Of a stretch of 64,000 bases of DNA, positions 49,568 to 58,039 are shown one piece after another (the first letter of the stretch is position 1; every line of letters begins with the position of its first letter). The DNA is from Pseudomonas sp. R5-89-07 (GTDB lineage: Bacteria; Pseudomonadota; Gammaproteobacteria; Pseudomonadales; Pseudomonadaceae): NCBI RefSeq assembly GCF_003851685.1, contig NZ_CP027727.1, positions 1,922,001 to 1,986,000 on the forward strand, in the 5' to 3' direction. The translations under genes were made by a program, and so were the position numbers. The notes under the pieces were generated by a model. That model worked only from the letters and a program-made list of their open reading frames with translations. It was not told the DNA's origin and made no database searches.

Positions 49568-51688
49568 TCAGAACTCTAACTGCGCGCTGAAGTAGAGCAC
49601 ATGGCGATGGTCATAGTTGTTGTCGGGCCAGGTGGTTGGCTGGTTATCCAGGCGTTGCTGCAGCATGCCGGCCAGCTCCACGTTGGCCTTGCCCAGGGCA
49701 ATGCGCTTGGCCACCCGCAGGTCGACCCGTTCGAAGCGATACTCATTGAGTGCGTCATCACCATAATAGAACAAGGCGCTGGACCAGCCGTGGCCCCATT
49801 CACGCAGCCAGCCGGCCGAGCCGCTGTTGCGCGCGGTCTGCGCTTTGTCCAGTGGGTTGCTGGAACTCGCGTCGACGTAAGCGTAGGTCAGGCGCAGGCG
49901 GTCGGCGTTGCTCACGCGCCAGTCGAACTGTGATTCTGCACCGGTAAAGCGCGCGCTGTTGGCGTTGCTGGCGATATATTGGTTGTTGCGCAACGGCGAG
50001 CTGATCATGTCGGTGATTTCGTCATAGAACAGCTTCACGTCGACATTCAACCCGAGGTCGGCAAAGAAGCCGTTGTAGCCCAGTTCTCGCGAGCGCATCA
50101 ACTCTTTATCGAGGTTGCCCGGCCCGCGTGTCACCACAAAATATTGCCCGGAGTTCTGCCCATAGGTGGGTGAGCTGAGGTTGGTGACGCGGTAGCTCCA
50201 GTTGACGTTGTTCTCGAACATGTCCGGTGAGCGGATCGCCTCGGAGTACACCGCCCGCAGGCCATGACGCGGGTTGATCAGGTAGTTGACCGCCACGCGA
50301 GGCGTCAGCGAATTACCGCTCAAGTGGGTGTCTTCGTACATCGCGCCGCCTTGCAGCAGCCAGTGTTCGCTGGCCCGCCATTCCAGGTGGCCGAACAGGC
50401 GCCACGTGGTGTCGTCCAGCGTCCCGTTGAAGTAGGTGTCGGAGTCGGCGCGGTCGTAGCGGTAATTCATGCCGCTGACCAGGCGCAGGCTGTCGGAAAG
50501 GCTGAAGGTGTCTTGCACCTCCAGGTCGTAGCGGCTTTCCTTGGCGCTCTGGTCGATATCGCCGCACACGCTCTGGTTGGCGCCGTTGCGCCACTGGTCC
50601 AGTACCTGGTTGCCCAACGCTTGCTCGGCGGCGCTTCCGGGTGGGGCGCTGCCCTGGCTGAATTGATCCATGTGCCGCGCCAGCCGTTCGGCGTAGTTGG
50701 GGTTGAGCTGCCACAACTGGGTCAATTCGGGACTGAACGATACCTTGGCGTCACAGGCTTTCCAGATCTGCCGACGGTCCCATTGCTGAGCCGACCCCTG
50801 GATGTACAGGCTGTGCTCGGGGCTGAAGTCGAAGTTCCAGCGCATCGAGCCCGCATAATCCTTGGCGGTGGCGTCGGAATTGGTGCCGCCCTCGGTAATC
50901 CCGGCGAATACTGGAGCGTAGGTATAGGGGCGCTGATTGGTCCCTTCCTTGGCATCCAGTTGCCAGTCGATGCTCTGTTGCGCATTCAACGTCTGGCTGA
51001 CCGCCAGGCTGAACCGGCTGAGACGGCGGCCGTCACGGCGGTCGGCGCCGGCGGCGTCGCTGTCAAAACCATCGTCTTCCTGCCCGGACAGCGACAGGCG
51101 CAGATCACCGGTTTCCCAGCCCACGCCCTGGCTGGCATAGACATCGTTGATCCCGCGTTCACCCCGGATAACCTTCACCCGCGTGCCGTGGCTGTTGGCC
51201 GGCGAGCGGGTGAGGATATTGACCACCGCCATCAGCGCGTTGGCGCCGTAGCTGACGGTGTTGGGGCCACGGAACACCTCGATGCGCTCGATGTCTTCCA
51301 TGGCAACCGGAATATCGCTCCAGTCCACCGTGGCCAGGCCTGCGCGGTACACCGAGCGCCCATCGATCAAGACTTGCATGCGCCGGGCATCGCTGGCACT
51401 GGTGCCGTGGTAGTTCACCGCCGCCTGGTTGCCGGTGGTGTAGCCGACCATCATCCCGGGTACCAGGCGCAACAGCTCGGCAATGTCACGCGCGCCGCTG
51501 GCCTTGATCAACTCGCTGTCGATCACGGTCATGCTGCCGGGCACCGCAGCGGCCGATTGCTTGAGGCGGGTGGCGGTCAGTACCTGCGGCAGCGGTTGGC
51601 TGTCGAGAAACAGGTCGTCGGCCGACGCACTGGCGCTGCAGGCCAGCAACAACAGCAGGAACGAGCGGGGAGGAGGGCCCAGATACAC
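49568..51688 (-). CDS. TonB-dependent outer-membrane receptor
   Basis: About 706 residues from GTG at 51688, preceded by CAAGGCC. Signal peptide LLLLLACSASASA; plug domain from LPQVLTATRLKQSAAAVPGSM through EDIERIEVFRGPNTVSYGANALMAVVNI; beta-barrel to the final YFSAQLEF. The frame stays open far upstream to 52969, but that part is antisense to gpsA. The plug resembles receptors for siderophores or cobalamin-like ligands, yet the ligand cannot be told. Directly followed by the binding-protein and kinase genes. Confidence 0.85.
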   Translation of the reverse strand: MYLGPPPRSFLLLLLACSASASADDLFLDSQPLPQVLTATRLKQSAAAVPGSMTVIDSELIKASGARDIAELLRLVPGMMVGYTTGNQAAVNYHGTSASDARRMQVLIDGRSVYRAGLATVDWSDIPVAMEDIERIEVFRGPNTVSYGANALMAVVNILTRSPANSHGTRVKVIRGERGINDVYASQGVGWETGDLRLSLSGQEDDGFDSDAAGADRRDGRRLSRFSLAVSQTLNAQQSIDWQLDAKEGTNQRPYTYAPVFAGITEGGTNSDATAKDYAGSMRWNFDFSPEHSLYIQGSAQQWDRRQIWKACDAKVSFSPELTQLWQLNPNYAERLARHMDQFSQGSAPPGSAAEQALGNQVLDQWRNGANQSVCGDIDQSAKESRYDLEVQDTFSLSDSLRLVSGMNYRYDRADSDTYFNGTLDDTTWRLFGHLEWRASEHWLLQGGAMYEDTHLSGNSLTPRVAVNYLINPRHGLRAVYSEAIRSPDMFENNVNWSYRVTNLSSPTYGQNSGQYFVVTRGPGNLDKELMRSRELGYNGFFADLGLNVDVKLFYDEITDMISSPLRNNQYIASNANSARFTGAESQFDWRVSNADRLRLTYAYVDASSSNPLDKAQTARNSGSAGWLREWGHGWSSALFYYGDDALNEYRFERVDLRVAKRIALGKANVELAGMLQQRLDNQPTTWPDNNYDHRHVLYFSAQLEF

Positions 51689-51840
51689 GGCACGGCCTTG
51701 ATAATTACGGATAGCCGCCCATGTTAACTGAGGTGAGGCCTTTTGCCAGTCGTCAGCCTTGCAATTACTTCGCTCAAGTGTGGCATTTTCCGACAAGCGC
51801 ACGAATTTACGCGGGGGCTGGCCGCAAGCGGGTCGCCCCG

Positions 51841-51846
51841 TATAAT
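51841..51846 (+). promoter_or_regulatory. -10 element before gpsA
   Basis: A perfect TATAAT lies 38 bases before the gpsA start codon. No good -35 is seen at the right distance, so it may be a weak or activated promoter. Confidence 0.45.
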
Positions 51847-51883
51847 GCCGCCATCGCCACTGGTATGGATTAACGGATTGCAT

Positions 51884-52909
51884 ATGACTGAACAGCGCCC
51901 TATTGCGGTCCTGGGAGGCGGAAGTTTTGGTACCGCCGTGGCTAACCTGCTGGCCGAGAACGGCCATGCGGTGCGCCAGTGGATGCGTGATCCCGAGCAG
52001 GCCGAGGCCATCCGCGTGCACCGGGAAAACCCGCGTTACCTTAAAGGCATCAAGATTCATCCGGCGGTCGAGCCCGTTACCGACCTGCTGGCAACCCTCA
52101 CGGCCTGCGACCTGTGCTTTGTCGCGCTGCCCTCCAGCGCCTTGCGCTCGGTGCTGGCACCCCACGCCGAACGCCTGGCGGGCAAGCTGCTGGTCAGCCT
52201 GACCAAGGGCATCGAGGCGCAGACGTTCAAGCTGATGAGCGAAATCCTCGAAGAAATCGCACCTCAGGCGCGCATTGGCGTGCTGTCGGGGCCGAACCTG
52301 GCGCGGGAGGTGGCCGAGCATGCGCTCACCGCCACGGTGGTCGCCAGTGAAGACGAGGCCCTGTGCGAGCGCGTCCAGGCAGTGCTGCATGGCCGCACCT
52401 TCCGCGTCTACGCCAGTGCCGATCGCTTTGGCGTCGAGCTGGGCGGGGCGTTGAAGAACGTCTATGCCATTATCGCCGGCATGGCCGTGGCCTTGGGGAT
52501 GGGCGAAAACACCAAGAGCATGCTGATTACCCGCGCCCTGGCGGAAATGACCCGTTTTGCCGTGAACCAGGGCGCCAACCCGATGACGTTCCTGGGCCTG
52601 GCGGGCGTCGGCGATCTGATCGTCACCTGCTCGTCGCCCAAAAGCCGTAACTATCAGGTCGGTTTCGCGCTGGGCCAGGGCCTGAGCCTGGAAGAGGCCG
52701 TGACACGCCTGGGCGAAGTGGCCGAAGGGGTCAACACCCTCAAAGTGCTGAAGGCCAAGGCCCAGGAGGTCGGTGTGTACATGCCGCTGGTCGCCGGGCT
52801 GCACGCGATCCTGTTTGAAGGGCGCACCTTGAGCCAGGTCATCGAGCTGTTGATGCGCGCCGAGCCCAAAACCGATGTCGACTTTATTTCCACCAGCGGT
52901 TTCAACTGA
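51884..52909 (+). CDS. gpsA: NAD(P)-dependent glycerol-3-phosphate dehydrogenase
   Basis: 341 residues. The Rossmann motif is [31 protein letters not shown], the catalytic lysine in [17 protein letters not shown], and [16 protein letters not shown] are conserved. It makes sn-glycerol 3-phosphate for phospholipids. The ATG at 51884 is fixed by homology. It starts the plus-strand group gpsA-DUF4389-sixA-thioesterase, as in P. aeruginosa. Confidence 0.97.
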   Translation: MTEQRPIAVLGGGSFGTAVANLLAENGHAVRQWMRDPEQAEAIRVHRENPRYLKGIKIHPAVEPVTDLLATLTACDLCFVALPSSALRSVLAPHAERLAGKLLVSLTKGIEAQTFKLMSEILEEIAPQARIGVLSGPNLAREVAEHALTATVVASEDEALCERVQAVLHGRTFRVYASADRFGVELGGALKNVYAIIAGMAVALGMGENTKSMLITRALAEMTRFAVNQGANPMTFLGLAGVGDLIVTCSSPKSRNYQVGFALGQGLSLEEAVTRLGEVAEGVNTLKVLKAKAQEVGVYMPLVAGLHAILFEGRTLSQVIELLMRAEPKTDVDFISTSGFN

Positions 52910-52919
52910 GGAACGCGGC

Positions 52920-53267
52920 ATGAACGATTCGAAAGCAGCCCCCAAGTATGAGTCCATTGTGCTGCGCATCCTGTGGATGCTGGTGTTTGCGCTGGTGTGG
53001 CAGGTGGCGCAGTTCCTGCTCGGCGCCCTGGTAGTGGTGCAGTTGATTTACCGGCTGATCTACGGCGCGCCGAACCTGGGCCTGATGAACTTCGGCGACA
53101 GCCTCAGCCAGTTCCTGGCGCAGATCGGACGCTTCGGCAGCTTCCACACCGAACAAAAACCCTGGCCGTTCGCCGATTGGCCTACCCCGCGTGCACCGGA
53201 AGGCGAAGCCGCCCATAGCGTGCCGCCAGCGCCGCACCCGGTGCGCGATGAAGAGCCCAAGCTATGA
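52920..53267 (+). CDS. DUF4389 membrane protein
   Basis: 115 residues. One or two membrane helices (IVLRILWMLVFALVWQVAQFLLGALVVVQLIYRLIYG) and a cytoplasmic or periplasmic segment NFGDSLSQFLAQIGRFGSFHTEQKPWPFADWP, typical of DUF4389. The tail is Pro/Glu rich. Starts 10 bases after gpsA and overlaps sixA by four bases. Function unknown. Confidence 0.88.
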   Translation: MNDSKAAPKYESIVLRILWMLVFALVWQVAQFLLGALVVVQLIYRLIYGAPNLGLMNFGDSLSQFLAQIGRFGSFHTEQKPWPFADWPTPRAPEGEAAHSVPPAPHPVRDEEPKL

Positions 53268-53713
53268 AGCTGTGGATCCTGCGCCATGGTGAAGCCCAAG
53301 CGCATGCCCGCACCGACGCCGAGCGCAACCTCACCGAGCACGGTCGGGACGAAGTGTTACGCAGCGCTGCGCACCTGATCGGCGAGCCGCTCAGTGCCAT
53401 CATCGTGAGCCCGTATGCGCGGGCACAGCAGACGGCGAATCTGGTTCGCGAAGTCCTGGGCTTCGCGCCAGAGATTCGCACGGTGCCGTGGCTGACGCCT
53501 GAGGGCAATCCGGCGCAGGTGCTGGAAAAACTCGATACTGATGACAACGTGCTGCTGGTCAGTCATCAACCTTTGGTGGGCAGCCTGATCAGCTTTTTAC
53601 AGCACGGGCACCCGCGTCAGCCGCAGCCGATGTACACCGCCAGCCTGGCGGAACTGGAAGGGGATTTCCCGTTGGCGGGGCTTATGAGCCTGGTCAGGGT
53701 GCACAATCCATAG
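53264..53713 (+). CDS. sixA: Phosphohistidine phosphatase SixA
   Basis: 149 residues. LWILRHGEAQ gives the RHG motif with the phospho-accepting histidine near residue 8, and NVLLVSHQPLVGSLI the second histidine; SPYARAQQTA fits the histidine phosphatase clan. SixA removes phosphate from phosphohistidine proteins such as PtsO/NPr. It overlaps the DUF4389 gene by four bases. Confidence 0.92.
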   Translation: MKLWILRHGEAQAHARTDAERNLTEHGRDEVLRSAAHLIGEPLSAIIVSPYARAQQTANLVREVLGFAPEIRTVPWLTPEGNPAQVLEKLDTDDNVLLVSHQPLVGSLISFLQHGHPRQPQPMYTASLAELEGDFPLAGLMSLVRVHNP

Positions 53714-53788
53714 GCTATATCGATACGGTGCGTGTGCTATATCTATGGCAGGATTAGGGCCGTAATAAAACCAACAAGGACACCCCAT

Positions 53789-54232
53789 ATGAGCCTGTGG
53801 CGCACGCAACCGAATATCGAACACCTCAATGCGATCCAGAAAAACACCATCGGTGAATTGCTGGACATTCGCTTCGAAAGCTTCGACGACGAATCCCTCA
53901 CCGCCAGCATGGTGGTGGATCACCGCACCCATCAGCCCTACGGCCTGTTGCATGGCGGCGCCTCCGTGGTGCTGGCCGAAAGCGTGGGCTCCATGGCGGC
54001 CTACCTGTGCATCGATGCCAGCAAGTTCTATTGCGTGGGCCTGGAGGTCAACGCCAATCACCTGCGCGGTGTGCGCAGCGGCCGAGTAACGGCGGTGGCC
54101 AAGGCCATTCATATCGGGCGCACGACCCAGGTGTGGGACATCCGCTTGACCAGCGACGAGGGCAAGGCCAGCTGCATATCGCGCTTGACCATGGCCGTGG
54201 TGCCCTTGGGCGAGCAGCCACCGGCGCGATAG
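53789..54232 (+). CDS. Hot-dog thioesterase, YdiI/PaaI type
   Basis: 147 residues. HQPYGLLHGGASVVLAESVGSMAAYL has the catalytic glutamate in the helix, as in YdiI-type acyl-CoA thioesterases; GLEVNANHLRGVRSGRVTAVAKAIHIGRTTQVWDIRL follows. It matches the thioesterase found after gpsA and sixA in P. aeruginosa (PA1618). AACAAGGA precedes the ATG at 53789. Confidence 0.92.
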   Translation: MSLWRTQPNIEHLNAIQKNTIGELLDIRFESFDDESLTASMVVDHRTHQPYGLLHGGASVVLAESVGSMAAYLCIDASKFYCVGLEVNANHLRGVRSGRVTAVAKAIHIGRTTQVWDIRLTSDEGKASCISRLTMAVVPLGEQPPAR

Positions 54233-54254
54233 GCGTGGCGTGAGTGTCATCATT

Positions 54255-54288
54255 CCTGGCGGTTACGGTCATTGCCGTAACCGCCAGG
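54255..54288. other. Perfect 14-bp stem hairpin
   Basis: CCTGGCGGTTACGG-TCATTG-CCGTAACCGCCAGG, without a T-run, in the 97-base gap between the thioesterase and hydrolase genes. Long perfect pairing suggests a processing or stability element, or an operator. Confidence 0.65.
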
Positions 54289-54329
54289 CATGGTGACAAT
54301 CGACGTCTGTCTTTGTAGAGCGATCCGGT

Positions 54330-55133
54330 ATGTCGCAGCACGTGTTTTTCGCCCACGCCAATGGTTTCCCGTCGGCCACCTACGGCAAGTTGTTTGCCGC
54401 CCTGGCTCCCGAATATGCCGTGGCGCATCTGCCACAGCACGGTCACGACCCCAGGTTTCCGGTGGACGATAACTGGCAGAACCTGGTGGACGAACTGATC
54501 CATCATCTGCAACAGCAGCCGGAGCCGGTGTGGGGCGTCGGTCACTCCCTGGGCGGTGTGTTGCATTTGCATGCCGCCATGCGCTGCCCGCAGCTGTACC
54601 GCGGGGTAGTCATGCTGGACTCTCCCGTGTTGACCCGTGCCGATCGCTGGGTGATCCGCGCCGCCAAGCGCCTGGGCTTCATCGACCGGCTGACCCCAGC
54701 CGGCCGCACCCTGGGCCGTCGTGAAGAATTCACTGACCTTGCGGCCGCGCGCGCTTACTTCGCCGGCAAGACCCTGTTTCGTGGTTTCGATCCCGAGTGC
54801 TTTGACGCGTATCTGCAACATGGCCTGCTGCAAGTGGGCGACCGCCTGCGTTTGCGCTTCGACCCGGCAACGGAAATCAGCATCTATCGGGGCGTGCCCC
54901 ACACCAGCCCCGGCCAGGTGCGCCAGTTGAAAGTACCGCTGGCGGTGGTGCGCGGTCGTCAGAGCCGTGTGGTGATGCGTCACCATGCCAGCGGCGTCGG
55001 TCGCCTGCCCATGGGTGAACTGCTCACCATGCCCGGCGGCCATATGTTCCCCCTAGAGCGACCCCAGGACACCGCCACCTTGATCAAGAATCTGTTTGCC
55101 CGCTGGCAAGCCCATGAGCGCAGTTGCGCATGA
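54330..55133 (+). CDS. Alpha/beta hydrolase
   Basis: 267 residues. VFFAHANGFPSATYGKLFAALAP is the oxyanion region, GVGHSLGGVLHLHAA the nucleophile elbow, and MPGGHMFPLE the catalytic histidine. No signal peptide. It overlaps the next hydrolase by four bases; both lie together in other pseudomonads (PA1621-PA1622 region). Substrate unknown. Confidence 0.88.
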   Translation: MSQHVFFAHANGFPSATYGKLFAALAPEYAVAHLPQHGHDPRFPVDDNWQNLVDELIHHLQQQPEPVWGVGHSLGGVLHLHAAMRCPQLYRGVVMLDSPVLTRADRWVIRAAKRLGFIDRLTPAGRTLGRREEFTDLAAARAYFAGKTLFRGFDPECFDAYLQHGLLQVGDRLRLRFDPATEISIYRGVPHTSPGQVRQLKVPLAVVRGRQSRVVMRHHASGVGRLPMGELLTMPGGHMFPLERPQDTATLIKNLFARWQAHERSCA

Positions 55134-55984
55134 GCGCGCCCGTGGAAGAAGTGCGCCTGAGCCTGCCGCATATCGAGTTGGCCGCGCATCTGTTTGGGCC
55201 TGAAGACGGTCTGCCGGTCATTGCCCTGCATGGTTGGCTGGACAACGCCAACAGCTTTGCGCGCCTGGCGCCAAAGCTGCACGGGTTGCGTATCGTCGCG
55301 CTGGACATGGCCGGGCACGGGCATTCGGCGCATCGTCCGACGGGGGCGGGTTATGCCGTGTGGGATTACGTGCACGATGTCTTGCAAGTGGCCGAGCAAC
55401 TTGGCTGGCAACGTTTTGCATTACTTGGCCATTCCATGGGCGCGATCGTCTCCCTGGTGCTCGCCGGAGCATTACCCGAGCGCGTGACGCACCTGGGCTT
55501 GATCGACGGTTTGATCCCGCCGACCGCCAGCGGCGAGAACGCGGCCGAGCGCATGGGCAGGGCATTGCAGGAGCAGTTGAGCCTGCGGGGCAAGCGCAAG
55601 CCGGTCTACGCCAGCCTGGATCGAGCGGTCGAGGCGCGGATGCATGGCCTCGTCGCGGTCAGTCGCGAAGCCGCCGAACTGCTGGCCCAGCGCGGTTTGA
55701 TGCCGGTGCCGGGTGGCTATACCTGGCGCAGCGACAGTCGCTTGACCTTGGCGTCGCCGGTGCGTCTGACCGATGAACAAGCCATGTCTTTCGTACGACG
55801 AGTGGCTTGCCCGACGCAGTTGGTGGTGGCGGCTGACGGCATGTTGGCGAAACATCCCGAATTGCTTTCACAGCTACCCTTTAGCGTAACGACGCTGCCG
55901 GGTGGTCATCATTTGCACCTGAATGACGAGGCCGGCGCGGTTCTTGTTGCAGACTGTTTCAATCGGTTCTTCTCCGCGCCTTGA
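55130..55984 (+). CDS. Alpha/beta hydrolase
   Basis: 284 residues. ALHGWLDNANSFARLAPKL, LLGHSMGAIVSLVLAGA and LPGGHHLHLND give oxyanion, nucleophile and histidine; ALDMAGHGHSAHRP is the usual strand-4 motif. ATGA overlap with the previous gene. Cytoplasmic esterase of unknown substrate. Confidence 0.88.
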   Translation: MSAPVEEVRLSLPHIELAAHLFGPEDGLPVIALHGWLDNANSFARLAPKLHGLRIVALDMAGHGHSAHRPTGAGYAVWDYVHDVLQVAEQLGWQRFALLGHSMGAIVSLVLAGALPERVTHLGLIDGLIPPTASGENAAERMGRALQEQLSLRGKRKPVYASLDRAVEARMHGLVAVSREAAELLAQRGLMPVPGGYTWRSDSRLTLASPVRLTDEQAMSFVRRVACPTQLVVAADGMLAKHPELLSQLPFSVTTLPGGHHLHLNDEAGAVLVADCFNRFFSAP

Positions 55985-56033
55985 CTTGGCGCGGTCAACT
56001 GCCGAGGCTGGGCGGATTGAAAGGGAGTCAACC

Positions 56034-56090
56034 ATGAACCATGTTAAAACCGCTGCGAACCTCCATGGCCGGAACTCACTGATCCGATGA
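56034..56090 (+). CDS. Short leader ORF (18 codons) coupled to the DUF4892 gene
   Basis: MNHVKTAANLHGRNSLIR behind a strong AAGGGAG site; its TGA overlaps the ATG of the next gene (ATGA, 56087-56090). The downstream start has no ribosome site of its own, so ribosomes may arrive from this ORF. Not tested beyond reading. Confidence 0.55.
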   Translation: MNHVKTAANLHGRNSLIR

Positions 56091-56905
56091 GCCTGGCTAA
56101 AGGCTGTATCCGTGCCCTTGGGCTGTGCTGTTTCAGCCCGCTCGTGTTCGCCGCCGATGTGCCGGGAAGCCAGGATTTACCAGGCATTGCCCGCCAGGTG
56201 GACGCGCAGATCGTCGACTATCGCCCCGCTGAGGAAAGGGAGCGCATCTACCCCATGGGCGCGATCCGCAAGATCAGCGGCCAATTGCGCTCCGAAGGCC
56301 AGGCCACCGCCCGTGGCCAAGCCACCGCGATCACCTACGAACTGCCTGCCGAGCACAGCTCCAGCGCCGCCTTTACCGCCACCCGCGAAGCCCTGCAGGC
56401 CAAGGGCGCGCAGCTGTTGTTCTGGTGCCAGGCCCGCGATTGTGGCGAAAGCAGCCTGTGGGCCAACGAAGTGTTCGGCAACGCCAAGCTGGTGGGGGCC
56501 GATGGCCAGCAGGAGTATCTGCTGTTGCGTCTGGCGGCTCCGCAGGACAACTCGCTGGTGGCGCTGTATGGCATCACCCGTGGCAATCGCCGCGCCTATC
56601 TGCATGTCGAACAACTGGACACCAGCACGCCACTGGGCAATCTTTTGCCCACTTCGGCAACGCTGTTGCGAGAGTTGAAAAGCACCGGCGAGCTGGACTT
56701 TCCTGCGCTGGGCGCCGAGCCCGATACCACCTGGCTGACCTTGATTTCCCGCGGGCTGAACCTCGACACCACGTTGCGCGTCAGCCTGAGCGGAGCCAAT
56801 CCCGAAGCCTGGCGCCAGGGCCTGATCGACAATGGTGTTCGCGCCGCGCGCCTGGAAACCGGCACCGGCACCGCTGAAGGCCTGCACGTGCATCTGATAC
56901 GCTAG
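56087..56905 (+). CDS. DUF4892 periplasmic protein
   Basis: 272 residues with signal peptide (PLVFA-ADVPG). VPGSQDLPGIARQVDAQIVDYRPAEERERIYPMGAI and the OmpA-like ending (LISRGLNLDTTLRVSL) match the DUF4892 family common in pseudomonads. Function unknown; the cysteines in WCQARDCGESSLWANEVFGNAKL may form a disulfide. Confidence 0.82.
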   Translation: MSLAKGCIRALGLCCFSPLVFAADVPGSQDLPGIARQVDAQIVDYRPAEERERIYPMGAIRKISGQLRSEGQATARGQATAITYELPAEHSSSAAFTATREALQAKGAQLLFWCQARDCGESSLWANEVFGNAKLVGADGQQEYLLLRLAAPQDNSLVALYGITRGNRRAYLHVEQLDTSTPLGNLLPTSATLLRELKSTGELDFPALGAEPDTTWLTLISRGLNLDTTLRVSLSGANPEAWRQGLIDNGVRAARLETGTGTAEGLHVHLIR

Positions 56906-56977
56906 GTGCCACAGGGCGAACGGACCTGCGCCGTTCGCCTAAGCTCTCTTCCTACAGACTCTTTTTCGAGATACCTG

Positions 56978-58039
56978 ATGCTCAATAACGATCGCCTGCT
57001 GGTGCAAATCCTGCTGCTGGTGCTGTTTGGCGCCAGCTTCTGGGTCATGGCGCCGTTCTGGTCGGCGCTGTTCTGGGGCGCGGTGCTGGCGTTCGCCAGC
57101 TGGCCGCTGATGGTACTGCTGACACGTGGGTTGGGCGGTCGCGAATCGCTGGCGGCCGGCATCCTGACGTTGGGCTGGATGTTGCTGGTAGCGCTGCCGC
57201 TGGTGTGGCTGGGGTTCAACCTGGCGGACCATGTGCGCGACGCCGTGTTGCTGATCAAGGACATCCAGGTCGACGGTTTGCCCGATGCGCCCGCCTGGCT
57301 CGGCTCGATTCCGTTTATCGGTGAGCGGCTGGTGGCGACCTGGGACAGCATCGACCAACAGGGCGCGGCGCTGATGCTCAGCATCAAGCCTTACCTTGGC
57401 CAGGTCGGCAATTGGTTGCTGGCGCGCAGCGCGCAAATCGGCGGTGGCATTCTCGAGCTGACCTTGAGCCTGGTTTTCGTGTTCTTTTTCTACCGCGACG
57501 GGCCGCGCCTGGCGATGTTCGTGCACCGTCTGCTCGAGCGTCTGATCGGCGACCGCGCCGGTTATTACATCGAACTGGTGGCCGGTACGGTGCAGCGGGT
57601 GGTCAATGGCGTGATCGGCACGGCCGCCGCCCAGGCCGTGCTGGCGCTGATCGGCTTCCTGATCGCCGGCGTGCCTGGCGCTTTACTGCTGGGGGGCGTC
57701 ACCTTCCTGCTCAGCCTGATTCCCATGGGCCCGCCGCTGGTGTGGATCCCGGCCACGGCCTGGTTGGCCTGGAAGGGTGACTACACCTACGCCGTGTTCC
57801 TCGGCGTATGGGGCACCTTCATCATCAGTGGCGTGGACAACGTGCTCAAGCCCTACCTGATCAGCCGTGGCGGCAACCTGCCGCTGGTGATCGTGCTACT
57901 GGGGGTGTTCGGCGGCTTGATCGCGTTCGGCTTTATCGGCCTGTTTATCGGGCCGACCTTACTCGCGGTGGCCTACAGCCTGTTGACCGACTGGAGCGCG
58001 ACCCAGGCCCAGGCGCGGCGCGAAGACAAGCCGCTTTAA
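56978..58039 (+). CDS. AI-2E family membrane permease, YdiK-like
   Basis: 353 residues, about eight membrane segments. FVFFFYRDGPRLAMFVHRLLERL, GVPGALLLGGVTFLLSLIPMGPPLVWIP and DNVLKPYLISRGGNLPLVIVLLGVFGGLIAFG are the family signature. Members export AI-2 or act as sodium/proton antiporters; the role of this one is not fixed. Start at 56978 is by homology. It overlaps the convergent sensor-kinase gene by four bases. Confidence 0.88.
   Translation: MLNNDRLLVQILLLVLFGASFWVMAPFWSALFWGAVLAFASWPLMVLLTRGLGGRESLAAGILTLGWMLLVALPLVWLGFNLADHVRDAVLLIKDIQVDGLPDAPAWLGSIPFIGERLVATWDSIDQQGAALMLSIKPYLGQVGNWLLARSAQIGGGILELTLSLVFVFFFYRDGPRLAMFVHRLLERLIGDRAGYYIELVAGTVQRVVNGVIGTAAAQAVLALIGFLIAGVPGALLLGGVTFLLSLIPMGPPLVWIPATAWLAWKGDYTYAVFLGVWGTFIISGVDNVLKPYLISRGGNLPLVIVLLGVFGGLIAFGFIGLFIGPTLLAVAYSLLTDWSATQAQARREDKPL

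Noticed and set aside
51689..52969. A long minus-strand open frame continuing 427 codons upstream of the TonB receptor
   Set aside because: It is antisense to gpsA, whose protein is clearly real; the receptor signal peptide begins at the GTG at 51688.
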